A DNA stretch of 36,300 nucleotides. Source: Acidimicrobiia bacterium. GTDB lineage: Bacteria; Actinomycetota; Acidimicrobiia; Spongiisociales; Spongiisociaceae. Location of the stretch: the NCBI GenBank assembly GCA_011523635.1, contig WTGI01000002.1, positions 1-36,300 of the forward strand. The letters are read 5' to 3'. This document shows positions 1-9,104 of the stretch, piece by piece. The position numbers and the translations under genes were made by a program. Below the pieces are notes generated by a model. It searched no databases and was not told the origin of the DNA. It saw only the letters and a list, made by a program, of their open reading frames with translations. Numbering within the stretch: position 1 is the stretch's first letter; every line of letters begins with the position of its first letter.

Positions 1-481
1 CCCGCACTATCTCCCGGACCGCCACGAAGGTTCCCAGCAGGGCGATGGAGAAGTAGGGGCCCTTGAGGCGCATGGTCGCCCTCCCGATGGCCGCGGCCAG
101 GACGCCGGCCACCACGGCGCCCAGGATGATGGCGGGAGGAGCGGACCAGCCGATCTGCGGGCCGTTGGTCTGGAGCGACATCAGGATCGCCGTGGTGTAG
201 GCCCCGATCCCGAACCAGGCCGCATGGCCGAAGTCGACGTAGCCGGTGAACCCTCCGGTGAGATTCCAGTTCACCGCCACGGCGACCGAGGTGAGCATCA
301 GGGTGAGGGTGAACAGTGTCGCGTCGCCGACACCGGGCAGGGCCGGCAACACCGCGAGCACTACCAGCAACCCGACCGAGGCCCTGACGAGGACCCGCCC
401 GAGGCGCGGGCCTCCAGGACGCGCGGAGGGGAGAAGCTGGTCGGAGGTCGCCGACCTCATGAGGTCGGTCCCCCGCCGCAT
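1..481 (-). CDS. livM: LivM-type ABC transporter permease, 3' part beyond the window
   Basis: The reverse strand from an ATG at 481 reads 160 codons and runs off the left edge, so this is the N-terminal part only. The protein has a hydrophobic segment after about 30 residues, then NLTGGFTGYVDFGHAAWFG and later RLKGPYFSIALLG, which are hallmark stretches of the LivM permease of branched-chain amino acid (HAAT family) importers. It would form the inner-membrane channel together with the LivH half of the gene immediately upstream (gap 40 bp). The start is uncertain: ATG 481 has no clear ribosome site, whereas an in-frame ATG at 460 has a GGGGGA about 8 bases before it. Substrates of this family include amino acids, urea and amides, so the name does not fix the substrate. 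Confidence 0.88.
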   Translation of the reverse strand, partial: MRRGTDLMRSATSDQLLPSARPGGPRLGRVLVRASVGLLVVLAVLPALPGVGDATLFTLTLMLTSVAVAVNWNLTGGFTGYVDFGHAAWFGIGAYTTAILMSLQTNGPQIGWSAPPAIILGAVVAGVLAAAIGRATMRLKGPYFSIALLGTFVAVREIVR

Positions 482-521
482 GACGCGAGGCTTACCAGAC
501 CGGAAGGATGAGCACGCGGGA

Positions 522-2678
522 TCATGTCGCGGTCGCGTCGACGGGCCGGAGCCCCTTGAAGAGACCCTGGGGTCGCACCACCAACGCCACTACCAGCAGC
601 ACGAACGAGGCCACCACCGCCAGGTTGGTGCCGATCTGGGGGATGTAGACGGCCAGCCCGGCCTCGACGATGCCGAGCGCCATGGCGCCGCCCAGGGCGC
701 CCCTGACCGAACCGAGGCCGGCCATGGCGGTGATGGCGAAGGCCTTGAGCGTTAGGGGCGGGCCCTGGAAGGGTTGCACCGCCAGCACCGGGCTTATCAG
801 CGCGCCCGCCACGCCGGTGATCCCGATGCAGATCGCGAACGTCACCGCGTAGACCTTGGCGACATCGATGCCGACGATGCGCGCCGCTTCCCGGTTCTGG
901 GCCGCGGCCCGGATGCTCTTTCCCAGCCGGCTACGGGACAGGAACAGGCTGAGGCCGCCCGCCACCACCAGGGCCACCACCAGGATCCAGAAGCGGGTGA
1001 CCGGCACCGTCACCTCGCCGGCTACCTGCCAGACGCCGTCCAGAGCGGTGTCGGCGCGCCGGAAGTCGGCCGAGAACACCACCTTCATGACGTTCTGGAG
1101 GATGATCGCCACCGCGAACATCACGAGCAGCGACACGAGATGGGGCCGGTCGATCACCCGGTTGACCAGCAGCCGCTGCGTCCCGAAGCCCACCAGCATC
1201 ATCGCCAGGAACACCAGGGGCACGGTCAGGAACGGGTCCACGCCCCAGGTGTCGTTGGCGAACCAGGCCGCATAGGCGCCGATCATGACGAACTCGCCGT
1301 GGGCGAAGTTGATGACGCCCATCACCCCCCAGATGATCGAGAACCCCAGCACCAACAAGGTGTACATGCCGCCGAGGGCGATGCCGTTGATCAGCATCTG
1401 CGCCACCCGCTCGGCGGTCGAGGCCCTTCCTCCGGCGCTCGTGCCGGCCAGGGGATAGACCAGGTCGGCGACTGCCGCCTCGTCGGGCGCCACCACGTGG
1501 ATCTGCCCGTCCTGCACCTGGACGGCGCCCATCGGCTTGGCGGTGTTGACACCCCGCCGGTCGAACGAGATGGGACCGTAGAACGTGTCGGCTTCCAGCG
1601 CGTAGAGGGCCTCGCGGACCGCGTCGGTGTCGGTGGTCCCGGCGGTCTCGACGGCCAGGTGGAGGGCGAGGGCCGCGGCGGTGGCGCTGGCCGCCTGGTA
1701 GACGGGCGGTTCTCCCCAGAGGCGCTCGTAGTAGGCCGCGTAGTCGGACGCGGCGCCGAAGTACGGGCCGTCGTAGGCCATCACCGGCTCCCACTGGGTG
1801 GGGCCCAGCACACCGTCCACGTCCTCGCCGAGTTCGTCGATCAGTTTGGGATTGGACGGCCCCACCGTGATGAGCATCCCGTCGGGAGCGAACCCGAGTT
1901 CCTTGGCTGCGTTCACGAACAGCACCGCGTCGTTGTAGTGGCCGCCGCCCACGAAGATGTCGGGATCCAGGTCGCGGAACTTGGTCATGATCGCCGAGGC
2001 GTCCTGGATGTCCTTGGGGTAGGTCTCCATGGCCAGGACTTCGATCCCGGCGGCCTCCAGGTGCCTCCGGGCGCCGTTGGCGACCGCGGTCGGGAAGGAC
2101 GTGTCCTCGTAGGCGATCACCGCGGTGCGAGCGCCACGGGCCGCCAAGGCCTCGATGGCGGACCTGGTGTAGTCGCTGGCGATGGTCGCCACCAGGAACA
2201 GGTTCCGGAAGCCGCGCTCGAACATGGTGTCGGAGGTCCCGTTCCCCTCCACCATGATGACGTTGTTGGCCTCGGCGATGGCGCTGGCGCCGGTGGTCAG
2301 GCTGCTCGAGTAGGGACCGAGCAGGAAGTCGACACCGTCCTCGTCGATGAGCTTCTGGACAAGGTTGGCGGCCGTATCGGCATCGGACTCGTCGTCGTAA
2401 TAGACGATCTCGGCGGCGTACCGGCGGCCCCCGATCTCGATGCCCCCGTACTCCTCGTTCACCCACCTCACCCAGGTGTCGTAGCCCTGGCGCGAGTCAC
2501 GTCCCTCCACCGCGTATTTTCCGGTCTCGCTGAGGGCGGCCCCGATCCTTATCGTTCCCGCGAAAGCGGCGCCGGTCGCCGCCTCATCGGGTGTGGCCGG
2601 CGTCTGTTGATCCGCTCCGCACGCGCCCAGGACGAGGATCAGCGCGGTGACTGTTGCCAGAGCGAAGACATGGCGCAT
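522..2678 (-). CDS. Fused LivJ-like lipoprotein substrate-binding protein and LivH permease
   Basis: One uninterrupted frame of 718 residues carries two complete proteins. Residues 1-20 are a lipoprotein signal (LVLGAC, lipid-modified Cys20). Residues about 40-414 are a type I periplasmic binding protein (Peripla_BP_6 class), with IRIGAALSETGKYAVEG near the start and the usual VAPDEAAVADLVYPL tail. After a short linker of about 13 residues, residues 428-718 are a full-length LivH with GVINFAHGEFVMIGAY near its start and the ending VRPQGLFKG. The start at 2678 was chosen over the longer frame to 2756 because it gives the signal peptide and has GGGAG 9 bases upstream. Topology is consistent: the lipid anchor and binding domain lie outside, ahead of the first permease helix. 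No start codon at a good distance from a ribosome site lies at the junction. livM follows. The fusion is unusual; a lost stop or an assembly error is the alternative. Confidence 0.9.
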   Translation of the reverse strand: MRHVFALATVTALILVLGACGADQQTPATPDEAATGAAFAGTIRIGAALSETGKYAVEGRDSRQGYDTWVRWVNEEYGGIEIGGRRYAAEIVYYDDESDADTAANLVQKLIDEDGVDFLLGPYSSSLTTGASAIAEANNVIMVEGNGTSDTMFERGFRNLFLVATIASDYTRSAIEALAARGARTAVIAYEDTSFPTAVANGARRHLEAAGIEVLAMETYPKDIQDASAIMTKFRDLDPDIFVGGGHYNDAVLFVNAAKELGFAPDGMLITVGPSNPKLIDELGEDVDGVLGPTQWEPVMAYDGPYFGAASDYAAYYERLWGEPPVYQAASATAAALALHLAVETAGTTDTDAVREALYALEADTFYGPISFDRRGVNTAKPMGAVQVQDGQIHVVAPDEAAVADLVYPLAGTSAGGRASTAERVAQMLINGIALGGMYTLLVLGFSIIWGVMGVINFAHGEFVMIGAYAAWFANDTWGVDPFLTVPLVFLAMMLVGFGTQRLLVNRVIDRPHLVSLLVMFAVAIILQNVMKVVFSADFRRADTALDGVWQVAGEVTVPVTRFWILVVALVVAGGLSLFLSRSRLGKSIRAAAQNREAARIVGIDVAKVYAVTFAICIGITGVAGALISPVLAVQPFQGPPLTLKAFAITAMAGLGSVRGALGGAMALGIVEAGLAVYIPQIGTNLAVVASFVLLVVALVVRPQGLFKGLRPVDATAT

Positions 2679-2975
2679 GCGATCCCACTCCCACTCTCGG
2701 CGCTCGTCGGGTCGAGGACGGGGTTGGCCGATCATAGCCGGAGCGGTACCCGGCATCGATGTATGGGCGGCCTTCCTACAAGGTCGTGACCGGGGTGGTC
2801 ACGTGATGCCGGTGGGTCCGCGGGCGATCCGACCGGGTCTCCATCCGATGAATCCTCCGGCTCGGGATTCGGGCGCGGATCGCCCTACCCCGATCCGGCG
2901 TGCTGTCTATGATCCGGCTCGGACGGACAATCAGGCGGTCCGGTTGACCGCCGTCACGCGGGAGGTGAACCGTCT
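2679..2975. promoter_or_regulatory. Divergent intergenic region between transporter and Mo-hydroxylase operons
   Basis: These 297 bases separate the leftward transporter gene from the rightward hydroxylase operon and must hold both promoters. I see a ribosome site GGGAGGTGA at 2960-2968 for the gene at 2976. A TATGAT hexamer at 2908-2913 could be a rightward -10, but no good -35 lies before it. A CACGTG core near 2801 is the only obvious small palindrome. Shared control of uptake and catabolism is inferred from the layout. Confidence 0.4.
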
Positions 2976-3845
2976 ATGAAACCAGCGGTCTTTGATTACT
3001 CGGCGCCGGAAAGCATCGGGGAGGCCCTCGATCTTCTGGCCGAACACGGATCGGGGGCGAAAGTCCTCGCCGGCGGCCAGAGCCTCGTGCCGATGCTCAA
3101 CTTCAGGTTGGCCAGGCCGGCCCACCTGATCGACGTCAACGGGGTCGGCTCATTGTCCTACATCTCGGCCAACGGGGCGCTGAGGATCGGCGCCATGACC
3201 CGCCTGACCGCGCTCGGCGAGTCGGGTGACGTGGCGGGGGCCCATCCGGTCATTCCTGCGGCCGTGGCCCAGATCGGCCACCGGGCGATCCGCAACCGGG
3301 GGACGATCGGCGGCTCGCTGGCCCATAACGACCCGGCGGCGGAGCTTCCGGCGGTCCTGATGGCTCTCGATGCCGAGGTCACGGCCCGATCTGCGGATGG
3401 CGAGCGGGTCATCGGGATGCAGGACCTGATCGAGGATCGCCTGTTCGATACGACCCTGGACGACACCGAGCTGCTGACCGAGATCCGGATCCCGGCGGCG
3501 GCGGGCAGCAGTTTCGGATTTCGGGAGTTCGCCCGCCGGCACGGCGACTTCGCGCTGGCCGGGGTGGCGGCGGTGATCACGACCGATGGATCGACCATCA
3601 CGCAGGCGGCGCTGGGCGCTTTCGGGGGTACTCATGCCACCCGGCTCCCCACCGCTGAGGCCGCTCTGGTGGGCGCCGAGGCGGGAGACGCCGCGTTCGC
3701 GGCGGCCGGGGCCGGTGCGGCCGCGGACTTTCCCGCTACCTCGGATGTTCACGGAACGGCCGAGTACAGGAGTCATCTGATCAACGTTCTGACGGTGCGG
3801 GCATTGAAGGATGCGGCCGGCCAGGCAGGAGGCGGAAATGGCTGA
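2976..3845 (+). CDS. FAD-binding medium subunit of a molybdenum hydroxylase
   Basis: A 289-residue protein of the CoxM/XDH FAD-subunit family. It carries both FAD-binding motifs: AGGQSL at residues 32-37 and TIGGSLAHNDPAAE at 110-123. In this family the subunit passes electrons from the 2Fe-2S clusters to FAD and on to the acceptor. The start has a strong ribosome site (GGGAGGTGA) 7 bases upstream. The stop overlaps the start of the 2Fe-2S subunit gene by 8 bases, and the molybdopterin subunit follows, so the three form one translationally coupled heterotrimer. The order medium-small-large is a common arrangement in this enzyme class. The substrate cannot be read from this subunit. Confidence 0.93.
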   Translation: MKPAVFDYSAPESIGEALDLLAEHGSGAKVLAGGQSLVPMLNFRLARPAHLIDVNGVGSLSYISANGALRIGAMTRLTALGESGDVAGAHPVIPAAVAQIGHRAIRNRGTIGGSLAHNDPAAELPAVLMALDAEVTARSADGERVIGMQDLIEDRLFDTTLDDTELLTEIRIPAAAGSSFGFREFARRHGDFALAGVAAVITTDGSTITQAALGAFGGTHATRLPTAEAALVGAEAGDAAFAAAGAGAAADFPATSDVHGTAEYRSHLINVLTVRALKDAAGQAGGGNG

Positions 3846-4329
3846 GAACATGAGCGTCGTAATCAACGTCAACGGCGCCGGCCGGGAGGTCTCGGTCGAG
3901 CCGCGCAAGACACTGGCGGATGCCATACGAGAGGACCTCGGCCTGACCGGGACCCATCTCGGGTGCGAGCACGGGGTGTGCGGCGCATGCACGATCCTGC
4001 TCGACGGCGAGGTCGTCCGATCCTGCCTGATGCTGGCCGTCCAGGCGGACGGCGCGGAGATAACCACCATCGAGGGCATCGCCGACGGCGACGCTCTCCA
4101 CCCCATGCAAAGTGCGTTCTCCGAGTACCACGGCCTGCAGTGCGGCTTCTGCACGCCGGGGATGATCCTGGCCGGGATCGACGTGGTGTCACGGAACCCG
4201 GATCCGAGTCCGCAGGAGATACGGGAGGAGATGGGCGGCAACATCTGCCGCTGTACCGGATACCAGAAGATCGTCGAGTCGGTGCAGGCGGCAGCTGCCG
4301 TCATGTCCGCTGAAGGGGGGAGCGCATGA
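3838..4329 (+). CDS. 2Fe-2S small subunit of a molybdenum hydroxylase
   Basis: A 163-residue protein of the CoxS/XdhC-like family with two 2Fe-2S clusters. The plant-ferredoxin-type cluster is bound by Cys43, Cys48, Cys51 and Cys63 (CEHGVCGAC). The second, proximal cluster is bound by Cys102, Cys105, Cys137 and Cys139 (CGFCTPG and NICRCTGY). Length and spacing are normal. The ATG at 3838 lies inside the end of the previous gene and has AGGAGG 7 bases upstream; a longer frame to 3811 lacks this. The TGA at 4327-4329 overlaps the next ATG (ATGA). It carries electrons from the Mo centre to FAD. Confidence 0.95.
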   Translation: MAENMSVVINVNGAGREVSVEPRKTLADAIREDLGLTGTHLGCEHGVCGACTILLDGEVVRSCLMLAVQADGAEITTIEGIADGDALHPMQSAFSEYHGLQCGFCTPGMILAGIDVVSRNPDPSPQEIREEMGGNICRCTGYQKIVESVQAAAAVMSAEGGSA

Positions 4330-6701
4330 CCACCACGCAGGAAAACCGGTGGATCGGAGTCTCGGCGCCCCGCCGGGAGGATGCTCCGCTGATCCGGGGC
4401 CGGGGTCGCTACATCGCCGACATCGAGCCGGCCGGGACGGTCCACATGGCCATCCTCCGCAGCCCGTACGCACACGCCCGCATCAACGGTATCGACACGG
4501 CCGCGGCGGAGGCCCTCGACGGCGTCCACTGCGTGCTGACAGCCGCCGACCTGGAGGGCATCGGGGACTTTCCCACCATCTGGCGCCTGCCGGGCCAGAA
4601 GGAATGCACCACGCCCGCCTTTGCCCCCGGCAAGGCTCGTTACGTAGGCGAGCCGGTCGCCGCGGTGGTGGCCGACTCGCGCTATCTGGCCGAGGACGCC
4701 CTCGATCTGCTCGACGTGGACTACGAGATCCTCGACCACGTGGTCGACGTGGAGGCTGCCCTGGCCGACGGCGCTCCGGTGATCAACGAGGACATGGGCG
4801 ACAACACGATCATCGAGTACACCTTCCCGGGGATCAACGCCCTCGGTGTGGCCGGTGACATCGACGGCGCCTTCGAGGAGGCGGACGAGATCGTCTCGGG
4901 ACGGTTCAAGGTGGGTCGCTACTCGGGCGTGGCGCTGGAGACGCGCGGTCACGTGGCCGAGTGGGACGATCTCCGCCAGACGCTCACCCTCCACTCCGGG
5001 AGCCAGGTGGCCAGCCTGCTCCGCACGGAGCTGGCGGCCGCTCTCGGCATTCCCGAGACGTCGGTCCGGATCCTCACCCCCAACATCGGTGGCGCGTTCG
5101 GCAACCAATGGGACCGCTACCCCGAGGACATCCTCGTCTCGCTGGCGTCGATGAAGCTGTGCCGACCGGTCAAGTGGATCGAGGATCGCCGGGAGGCGCT
5201 CCAGGCCACGGTGCACGGGCGCGAGCAACTCCAGGAATGGCAGCTCGCGGCCAACTCCGACGGGACGGTCCTCGGCCTCAAGGGCCGGGTGCTGAGCGAC
5301 CAGGGCGCCCACCTGCATAGCGTGGGCATCGGGCCCGCCTGGGTGACGGGCGCCGCCGCGGTCAACCAGTACAAGATCGCCAACTACCACTGCGACGTGG
5401 TGGGGGTGGCCACCAACAAGACCCCGAACAGCACCTTCCGCGGCTTCGGAGGCCCGGAGGCCATGTTCGGCATCGAGCGGATGATGGACAAGACGGCTCG
5501 CAGGCTGGGGATCGACCCGGCCGAGTTGCGTCGCCGCAACATGATCCAGGCCGATGAGTTCCCCTACTTCAGCCCGGGCGGCGCCGTCTACGACAGTGGC
5601 AACTACCCGGCGGCGCTGGAGAAGGCCCTCGAGGCGGTCGAGTACGACAAGGTGCGGGAGGAGCAGCAGAGCTTGCGGGACCAGGGCGTGTACCGCGGGA
5701 TCGGCATCGCCTCCTACATCCACGTGTCCGGCTTCGGCCCCTCGGCCATCCTCGGCATTCTCGACTACTACACGGGCGGCTACGAGGGCTCGACCGTCAA
5801 GATCGACCCCCATGGCAGGGCCACCCTGTACACGGGGATGATCCCGATGGGTCAGGGCACCGAGACCACGCTCGCCCAGGTGGCCGCCGATCACCTGGAG
5901 ATCGACATCGCCAACGTGCGGGTCGTCTGGGGCGACACCGACCAGACCCCGTATACGGGTTTCGGGTCGGCGGGCAGCCGTTCCAACGTGGCGGCGGTGG
6001 CGGTCATCAAGGCCATCGAGGAGATCAAGGCCAAAGCGGTGCGGATCGGCGCCGGGCTCCTGGAAGCGGATCCGGACGACGTCGCCTACGCCGACGGCCG
6101 GATATCGGTGAAGGGCGCCGAGGAGATGCGGTCCCTCAGTCTGGCCGACGTGGCCCAGCAGGCCTATTGGGCGCACAAGCTCCCGGAGGGGGACCAACCG
6201 ACCCTCGAGGCGACCTACGTCTACGACCCGGCCAACTTCACGACCGCCTGCGGGACCCATGTGGCCGTGGTGGACGTGGACATCGACACCGGCAAGATCG
6301 ACTGGGTCAAGTACGTGGTCGTGGACGACGCCGGGACGATCATCAACCCGCTCCTGGTGGAGGGCCAGATCCACGGGGCTCTCTCCAACGGGCTCGGTGG
6401 CGCGATGCTGGAGGAGTTCGTGTATGACGAGGAGAGCGGACAGCTTCTGTCGTCGACCCTCATGGACTACCTGGTGCCGTCCTTCACGGATCTGCCCGAC
6501 TTCGAGATCCACCACCTGGTGACCCCTTCACCACACACCGAGGGCGGCTTCAAGGGCATGGGCGAGGCGGGATGCTTCCCGGCCGCCGGGGCGCTGGCCA
6601 ACGCGGTGACCGACGCGCTGTCGCACCTCGGTGTCGAGGCGGACCAGACCCCGGTCACGCCGAGCCGCCTGTGGTCGTTGATCGACCAGGCCGGCGGCTA
6701 G
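4326..6701 (+). CDS. Molybdopterin-binding large subunit of a molybdenum hydroxylase
   Basis: A 791-residue catalytic subunit of the xanthine oxidase/aldehyde oxidase family. Visible Mo-pterin motifs are GGAFGNQWDRYPED (about 254-267), STFRGFGGPEAMFG (about 367-380), GMIPMGQGTETTLAQ (about 503-517) and GGFKGMGEAGCFPAAGAL near the C-terminus, which includes the expected catalytic Glu747. The loop reads FRGFG, as in purine and aldehyde hydroxylases, and not the AYxCSFR signature of form I CO dehydrogenase, so a CODH call is not supported. With a hydantoinase and a carbamoylase-like gene directly downstream, an N-heterocycle or cyclic ureide is the more likely substrate; this is inference from context. 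Maturation probably uses CoxD/CoxE, encoded 8-10 kb to the right. Confidence 0.93.
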   Translation: MTTTQENRWIGVSAPRREDAPLIRGRGRYIADIEPAGTVHMAILRSPYAHARINGIDTAAAEALDGVHCVLTAADLEGIGDFPTIWRLPGQKECTTPAFAPGKARYVGEPVAAVVADSRYLAEDALDLLDVDYEILDHVVDVEAALADGAPVINEDMGDNTIIEYTFPGINALGVAGDIDGAFEEADEIVSGRFKVGRYSGVALETRGHVAEWDDLRQTLTLHSGSQVASLLRTELAAALGIPETSVRILTPNIGGAFGNQWDRYPEDILVSLASMKLCRPVKWIEDRREALQATVHGREQLQEWQLAANSDGTVLGLKGRVLSDQGAHLHSVGIGPAWVTGAAAVNQYKIANYHCDVVGVATNKTPNSTFRGFGGPEAMFGIERMMDKTARRLGIDPAELRRRNMIQADEFPYFSPGGAVYDSGNYPAALEKALEAVEYDKVREEQQSLRDQGVYRGIGIASYIHVSGFGPSAILGILDYYTGGYEGSTVKIDPHGRATLYTGMIPMGQGTETTLAQVAADHLEIDIANVRVVWGDTDQTPYTGFGSAGSRSNVAAVAVIKAIEEIKAKAVRIGAGLLEADPDDVAYADGRISVKGAEEMRSLSLADVAQQAYWAHKLPEGDQPTLEATYVYDPANFTTACGTHVAVVDVDIDTGKIDWVKYVVVDDAGTIINPLLVEGQIHGALSNGLGGAMLEEFVYDEESGQLLSSTLMDYLVPSFTDLPDFEIHHLVTPSPHTEGGFKGMGEAGCFPAAGALANAVTDALSHLGVEADQTPVTPSRLWSLIDQAGG

Positions 6702-6773
6702 CCGTATATGTGATCGTTGGCCCGTGCGCCCACTGGCTGGCGGCCAGGTAATGGCGTTGCAGGTGGTCGCGGC

Positions 6774-8174
6774 GTGACGAAGCTCGTCGAAGGAGGCCGG
6801 ATCGTCACGGCCACGGACGACTACGTGGCGGACATCCTCATCGAGGACGGACGGGTCCGCGCCATCGGCGACTTCGAGGGCACGGAGGCGGACGAGATCA
6901 TCGACGCCTCCGATCATCTGGTGTTCCCGGGCGGCATCGATCCCCATACCCACCTGGACACCCCGGTGGCGGGCACGGTGATCTCCGACGACTTCGACAC
7001 GGGGACACGGGCCGCTGCAGTGGGCGGCACCACCACGGTCATCGACTTCGCCATCCAGGAGAAGGGCGCCGACCCCCGGTCGTCGTTGATGCGGTGGCAC
7101 GGGATGGCGGACGGGAAGGCGGCCGTGGACTACGCCTTCCACCAGATCATCACCGACCTGCCCGACAGCCTGCTCCCGTCTCTCGACGGCCTCGTTACCG
7201 AGGGCGTGACCAGCTTCAAGCTCTTCATGGCCTACCCGAACGTCTGGATGCTCGACGACGGCGCCATCTTCAAGGCGATGCGTAGGACCGCGGAGAACGG
7301 CGGCTTCATCATGCTCCACTGCGAGAACGGCCACGCCATCGACGCGCTGGTCAAGGAGTCGCTGGCCCGTGGGGACTCGGATCCGATCTTCCATGCCCGG
7401 ACCCGGCCGTCCCTCGCCGAGGACGAGGCGACCCGCCGGGGGATCGCGCTGGCGGAGATGGCGGGCACGCCCCTCTACATCGTCCACATGTCATCGGCCG
7501 GTTCAGCTCAGGCGATGGCCGAGGCCCGCGAGCGCGGCGTGCGCGCCTATGCGGAGACCTGCCCGCACTACCTCCTGCTGACGGACGAGAGGCTCGCCGA
7601 GCCGGGTTTCCGGGGCTCCCAGTACGTCTGCTCCCCGCCGCTCCGCTCCGCAGACCACCACGATCCGCTGTGGGACGCTCTGGCGGCCGGGCACCTGCAG
7701 GCGGTGGGTACCGACCACGCGCCGTTCTTCTTCGAGCAGCGCCTGGTGGGAAAGGACGACTTCACCAAGATCCCCAACGGCCTCCCGGGCATCGAGTGGC
7801 GGATGGGCCTGCTCTACCACTACGGGGTGGCCCAGGGCCGGTTCTCGCTCAACCGGTTCGTGGAGATCACCTCTGCCAACGCGGCGAAGCTGTTCGGCCT
7901 GTACCCGCGCAAGGGGGAGATCGCTCCCGGATCGGATGCCGACCTGGTGGTGTTCAATCCTGCGGCCACCACCACGCTGGCCCTGGACACCCAGGTCACC
8001 AACTGCGATTACAACCCGTACGAGGGTGTGGTCCTGCAGGGCGCCATCCGGGAGGTGCTCCTGCGCGGCCGGGCCATCGTGCGCGACGGCCGCTACATGG
8101 CGTCTAGGCCGGCGGGGAGCTTCGTGAGGAGCGCCGAGTCCGCCGCCCTCAGCAGTTCCACGCTCGTATCATGA
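6774..8174 (+). CDS. Dihydropyrimidinase / hydantoinase
   Basis: A 466-residue cyclic amidohydrolase that hydrolyses cyclic diamides such as dihydropyrimidines and hydantoins to N-carbamoyl amino acids. All metal-site residues are in place: His58 and His60 (DPHTHLD), the lysine to be carboxylated Lys149 (SFKLFMAY), His182 (LHCENG), His238 (IVHMSS) and Asp314 (GTDHAPF). Tyr154 matches the substrate-contacting tyrosine of hydantoinases. The start is GTG 6774, with AGGTGGT about 8 bases before it, rather than the upstream frame to 6717, which adds an unlikely arginine-rich leader. It lies 72 bases after the Mo hydroxylase and before the carbamoylase-like gene. Hydantoinase and dihydropyrimidinase are not distinguishable by sequence here; allantoinase is less likely. 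Confidence 0.93.
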   Translation: MTKLVEGGRIVTATDDYVADILIEDGRVRAIGDFEGTEADEIIDASDHLVFPGGIDPHTHLDTPVAGTVISDDFDTGTRAAAVGGTTTVIDFAIQEKGADPRSSLMRWHGMADGKAAVDYAFHQIITDLPDSLLPSLDGLVTEGVTSFKLFMAYPNVWMLDDGAIFKAMRRTAENGGFIMLHCENGHAIDALVKESLARGDSDPIFHARTRPSLAEDEATRRGIALAEMAGTPLYIVHMSSAGSAQAMAEARERGVRAYAETCPHYLLLTDERLAEPGFRGSQYVCSPPLRSADHHDPLWDALAAGHLQAVGTDHAPFFFEQRLVGKDDFTKIPNGLPGIEWRMGLLYHYGVAQGRFSLNRFVEITSANAAKLFGLYPRKGEIAPGSDADLVVFNPAATTTLALDTQVTNCDYNPYEGVVLQGAIREVLLRGRAIVRDGRYMASRPAGSFVRSAESAALSSSTLVS

Positions 8175-8240
8175 TGCCGTCTCTCGGTGAGATGATTCGG
8201 ACCGCCATCTCGTACACAGACCACTGAAGGAGGCCTGATC

Positions 8241-9077
8241 GTGAGGACCGCACTCGTCCAGATGGGCACGGAGTACGACACGGAGAGCAACGTCAAGCGG
8301 GCCGAACACCTGGTGCGCGAGGCAGCGGACCGGGGCGCCCGGATCGTGTGCCTCCAAGAGTTGTTCCACACGGTGTACTTCCCCTTCGAGATGAACGCCC
8401 GCCATCTCGACCTGGCCGAGCCGATCGACGGTCCCACGATGGAGCGCATGCGCGAACTGGCCCGCGAGCTGCAGATCGTCCTGATCGCCCCCATCTACGA
8501 GAAGGCGCTCGACGGCCTGCTCTACAACAGCGCCCCGGTGATCGGCCCGGACGGCGACCTGCTGGGCATCTACCGCAAGAGCCATATCCCCATCGTCTCC
8601 GTGCCCACCCTGACCGGGGTGGAGAAGTACTACTTCGCGCCGGGCGACACCGGGTTCATCACCTTCCCCACGCCCTTCGACGTGACGATCGGGATCCTGA
8701 TCTGCTACGACCGTCACTTCCCCGAGGCGGCCCGCACCCTGGCGCTCAACGGGGCCCAGATCGTCTACGTCCCCACGGCCACCACCGGCATGAGCCGCTA
8801 CCTGTGGGAGCTGGAACTCCAGGCCCACGCCGTCGACAACATCTACTACGTCGGCGGCGTGAACCGGGTGGGGGTGGACCAGGGGGGCTCCGACTCCCAC
8901 TTCTACGGGTCGTCGATGTGGGTGGATCCGAAGGGGAGGATCATCTCGCAGGCGAGCGACACCGAGGACGAGGTTCTGGTCGCCGATCTCGATCTGTCGG
9001 TCATTCCCCAGATCCGCAACGACTGGGGTTTCTTCCGTGACCGCAGGCCGGACCTGTACGGACAGCTGAGTACCTGA
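8241..9077 (+). CDS. Beta-ureidopropionase / N-carbamoyl amino acid amidohydrolase (nitrilase family)
   Basis: A 278-residue nitrilase-superfamily enzyme with the catalytic triad Glu40 (CLQELF), Lys113 (YRKSHIP) and Cys155 (ILICYDRHFPEAAR). The KYYFAPGD stretch is typical of the branch that holds N-carbamoylputrescine amidases, beta-ureidopropionases and D-carbamoylases. It is expected to remove the carbamoyl group from the hydantoinase product, giving an amino acid, ammonia and CO2. The start is GTG 8241 with AAGGAGG 7-8 bases upstream. Its place directly after the hydantoinase favours a ureido acid over carbamoylputrescine as substrate. Confidence 0.9.
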   Translation: MRTALVQMGTEYDTESNVKRAEHLVREAADRGARIVCLQELFHTVYFPFEMNARHLDLAEPIDGPTMERMRELARELQIVLIAPIYEKALDGLLYNSAPVIGPDGDLLGIYRKSHIPIVSVPTLTGVEKYYFAPGDTGFITFPTPFDVTIGILICYDRHFPEAARTLALNGAQIVYVPTATTGMSRYLWELELQAHAVDNIYYVGGVNRVGVDQGGSDSHFYGSSMWVDPKGRIISQASDTEDEVLVADLDLSVIPQIRNDWGFFRDRRPDLYGQLST

Positions 9078-9104
9078 ACCACAACGGATACAAGGAGCGT
9101 ACCG

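Noticed and set aside
2908-2913. TATGAT as a firm promoter for the Mo-hydroxylase operon
   Set aside because: No acceptable -35 lies at the right distance, so it is listed only as a possibility in the intergenic entry.
774-6515. Very long open frames antisense to the transporter and Mo-hydroxylase genes, up to 1121 codons
   Set aside because: They are shadows of GC-rich genes: composition is rich in Arg, Gly and His, there are no recognisable domains, and the opposite strand encodes clear conserved proteins.
4326-6701. Large subunit as aerobic CO dehydrogenase
   Set aside because: The AYxCSFR loop is absent; the loop reads FRGFG. The downstream hydantoinase genes also point elsewhere.
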